DNA from: Aquimarina brevivitae
Lineage (GTDB): Bacteria; Bacteroidota; Bacteroidia; Flavobacteriales; Flavobacteriaceae
NCBI RefSeq assembly: GCF_004216895.1
Contig: NZ_SGXE01000001.1
Span: 744,001-808,000 of the forward strand
Direction of reading: 5' to 3'
Length of the DNA: 64,000 bases
The translations under genes were made by a program, and so were the position numbers. Shown here piece by piece: positions 63,568-64,000 of the stretch (position 1 is the first letter of the stretch; each line of letters opens with the position of its first letter). The notes under the pieces were generated by a model. The model saw only the letters and a program-made list of their open reading frames with translations, was not told the origin of the DNA and ran no database searches.

Positions 63568-64000
63568 TTAGATATTAAATCCAGGATTGGTATTAAATGC
63601 ATTGTTCTGTACCGCTCTGGCTCGGTTTCTAGCCATATTACGGATCGCGCTGGTTGTTCTCGTACCATCAACTGCAAACCACCATAGGTACAATACTTCG
63701 TACATATTAGATCCCTGGTACGACCAATTGGTATCACACGAGGCACCTCTTGGACAACCACTACCTCCATTATGACTTTTACCCCCGTTATGACGTGCTT
63801 CGTGCAGTAAGGTTCCTGCTCGCATCACCACATCAAAGTTATAAAAATAAGGTAAGTATAATTCTACACGGTTTCCATATGCCCAACCAGCCCATTGACC
63901 TGGCGTAGAGCCTGGCTTGTAACATAAAGCCTGTAGTCTACCGGTATTGTTAGCAGTATACGGATAGGCCCAACGAAGTGCATTACCACTATAATCGCCA
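63568..64000 (-). CDS. HExxH metallopeptidase-like protein, C-terminal part (partial)
   Basis: The frame is open to the right edge, so the N terminus lies outside. The visible 143 codons contain HEARH, a zinc HExxH motif, followed by NGGKSHNGGSGCPRG and a final NTNPGFNI. Cys residues in GCPRGASCD suggest an extracellular protein. The type of substrate is unknown. Confidence 0.65.
   Translation of the reverse strand, partial: GDYSGNALRWAYPYTANNTGRLQALCYKPGSTPGQWAGWAYGNRVELYLPYFYNFDVVMRAGTLLHEARHNGGKSHNGGSGCPRGASCDTNWSYQGSNMYEVLYLWWFAVDGTRTTSAIRNMARNRARAVQNNAFNTNPGFNI

Noticed and set aside
1..64000. CRISPR array or insertion sequence
   Set aside because: No regularly spaced direct repeats, transposase or terminal inverted repeats with target duplication were seen.

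Overview
The window is AT-rich DNA from a member of the Bacteroidota, most likely Flavobacteriaceae. Several genes have flavobacterial relatives. Promoters fit the TTG (-33) / TAnnTTTG (-7) pattern, Shine-Dalgarno sequences are weak or absent, and TonB-dependent receptor, lipoprotein and TPR-AraC families of this phylum are present. Genus cannot be decided from the sequence.

Region 1 (1-20065) is ordinary chromosome: the end of an outer-membrane patatin/BamA-like barrel protein, homogentisate and 4-hydroxyphenylpyruvate dioxygenases (tyrosine breakdown), an operon with a DUF3108 protein, tryptophan 2,3-dioxygenase, an M23 peptidase and glucose-6-phosphate isomerase, a TonB-dependent receptor, then lepA, dusB, a LolC/E-type permease, rbfA and methylmalonyl-CoA epimerase. 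dusB is bracketed by two inverted copies of an extragenic repeat.

Region 2 (about 20068-45231, nearly all minus strand) is a large RiPP (modified peptide) locus. It holds a split LanB dehydratase, a stand-alone LanM-type dehydratase domain without a cyclase, a GT1-like glycosyltransferase, six precursors with nitrile-hydratase-like (NHLP) leaders ending in double glycine, and one shorter GG-leader peptide. The export machinery is a C39-peptidase ABC transporter, a second ABC transporter, an HlyD adaptor and a TolC-like channel. The locus also encodes two class III nucleotide cyclases, a cyclic-nucleotide-binding protein, a putative HExxH metallopeptidase and an AraC-type regulator. A shared box (TGCCA-N6-CTGAC, variant in one case) lies upstream of five transcription units.

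Region 3 (45645-55566) holds two paralogous TPR-AraC regulators, an unlisted 56-aa class I lanthipeptide-like precursor beside a lipoprotein prolyl oligopeptidase, an ECF-like sigma factor, small proteins, and a paralogue of a protein from the LanB region. Palindromes (AAATTTATAAATTT and AAATTCTAGAATTT, two of the sites paired 21-22 bp apart) probably mark regulator targets.

Region 4 (55620-59715) is the most unusual part. Two small promoter-to-terminator units are followed by a plus-strand array of tRNA and tRNA-like genes. Four look sound (Lys, two Ser, Gln). The rest are truncated, lack a variable arm, have unpaired acceptors or carry long insertions, with other hairpin RNAs between them. 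The array leads into an SPFH/slipin protein. I suggest an RNA-repair or tRNA-decoy island, but no RtcB or Ro gene is in view.

Region 5 (59855-64000) has a LytS/LytTR-type two-component pair, two MORN-repeat proteins (one fused to PD40 repeats) and the end of an HExxH protein running off the right edge.
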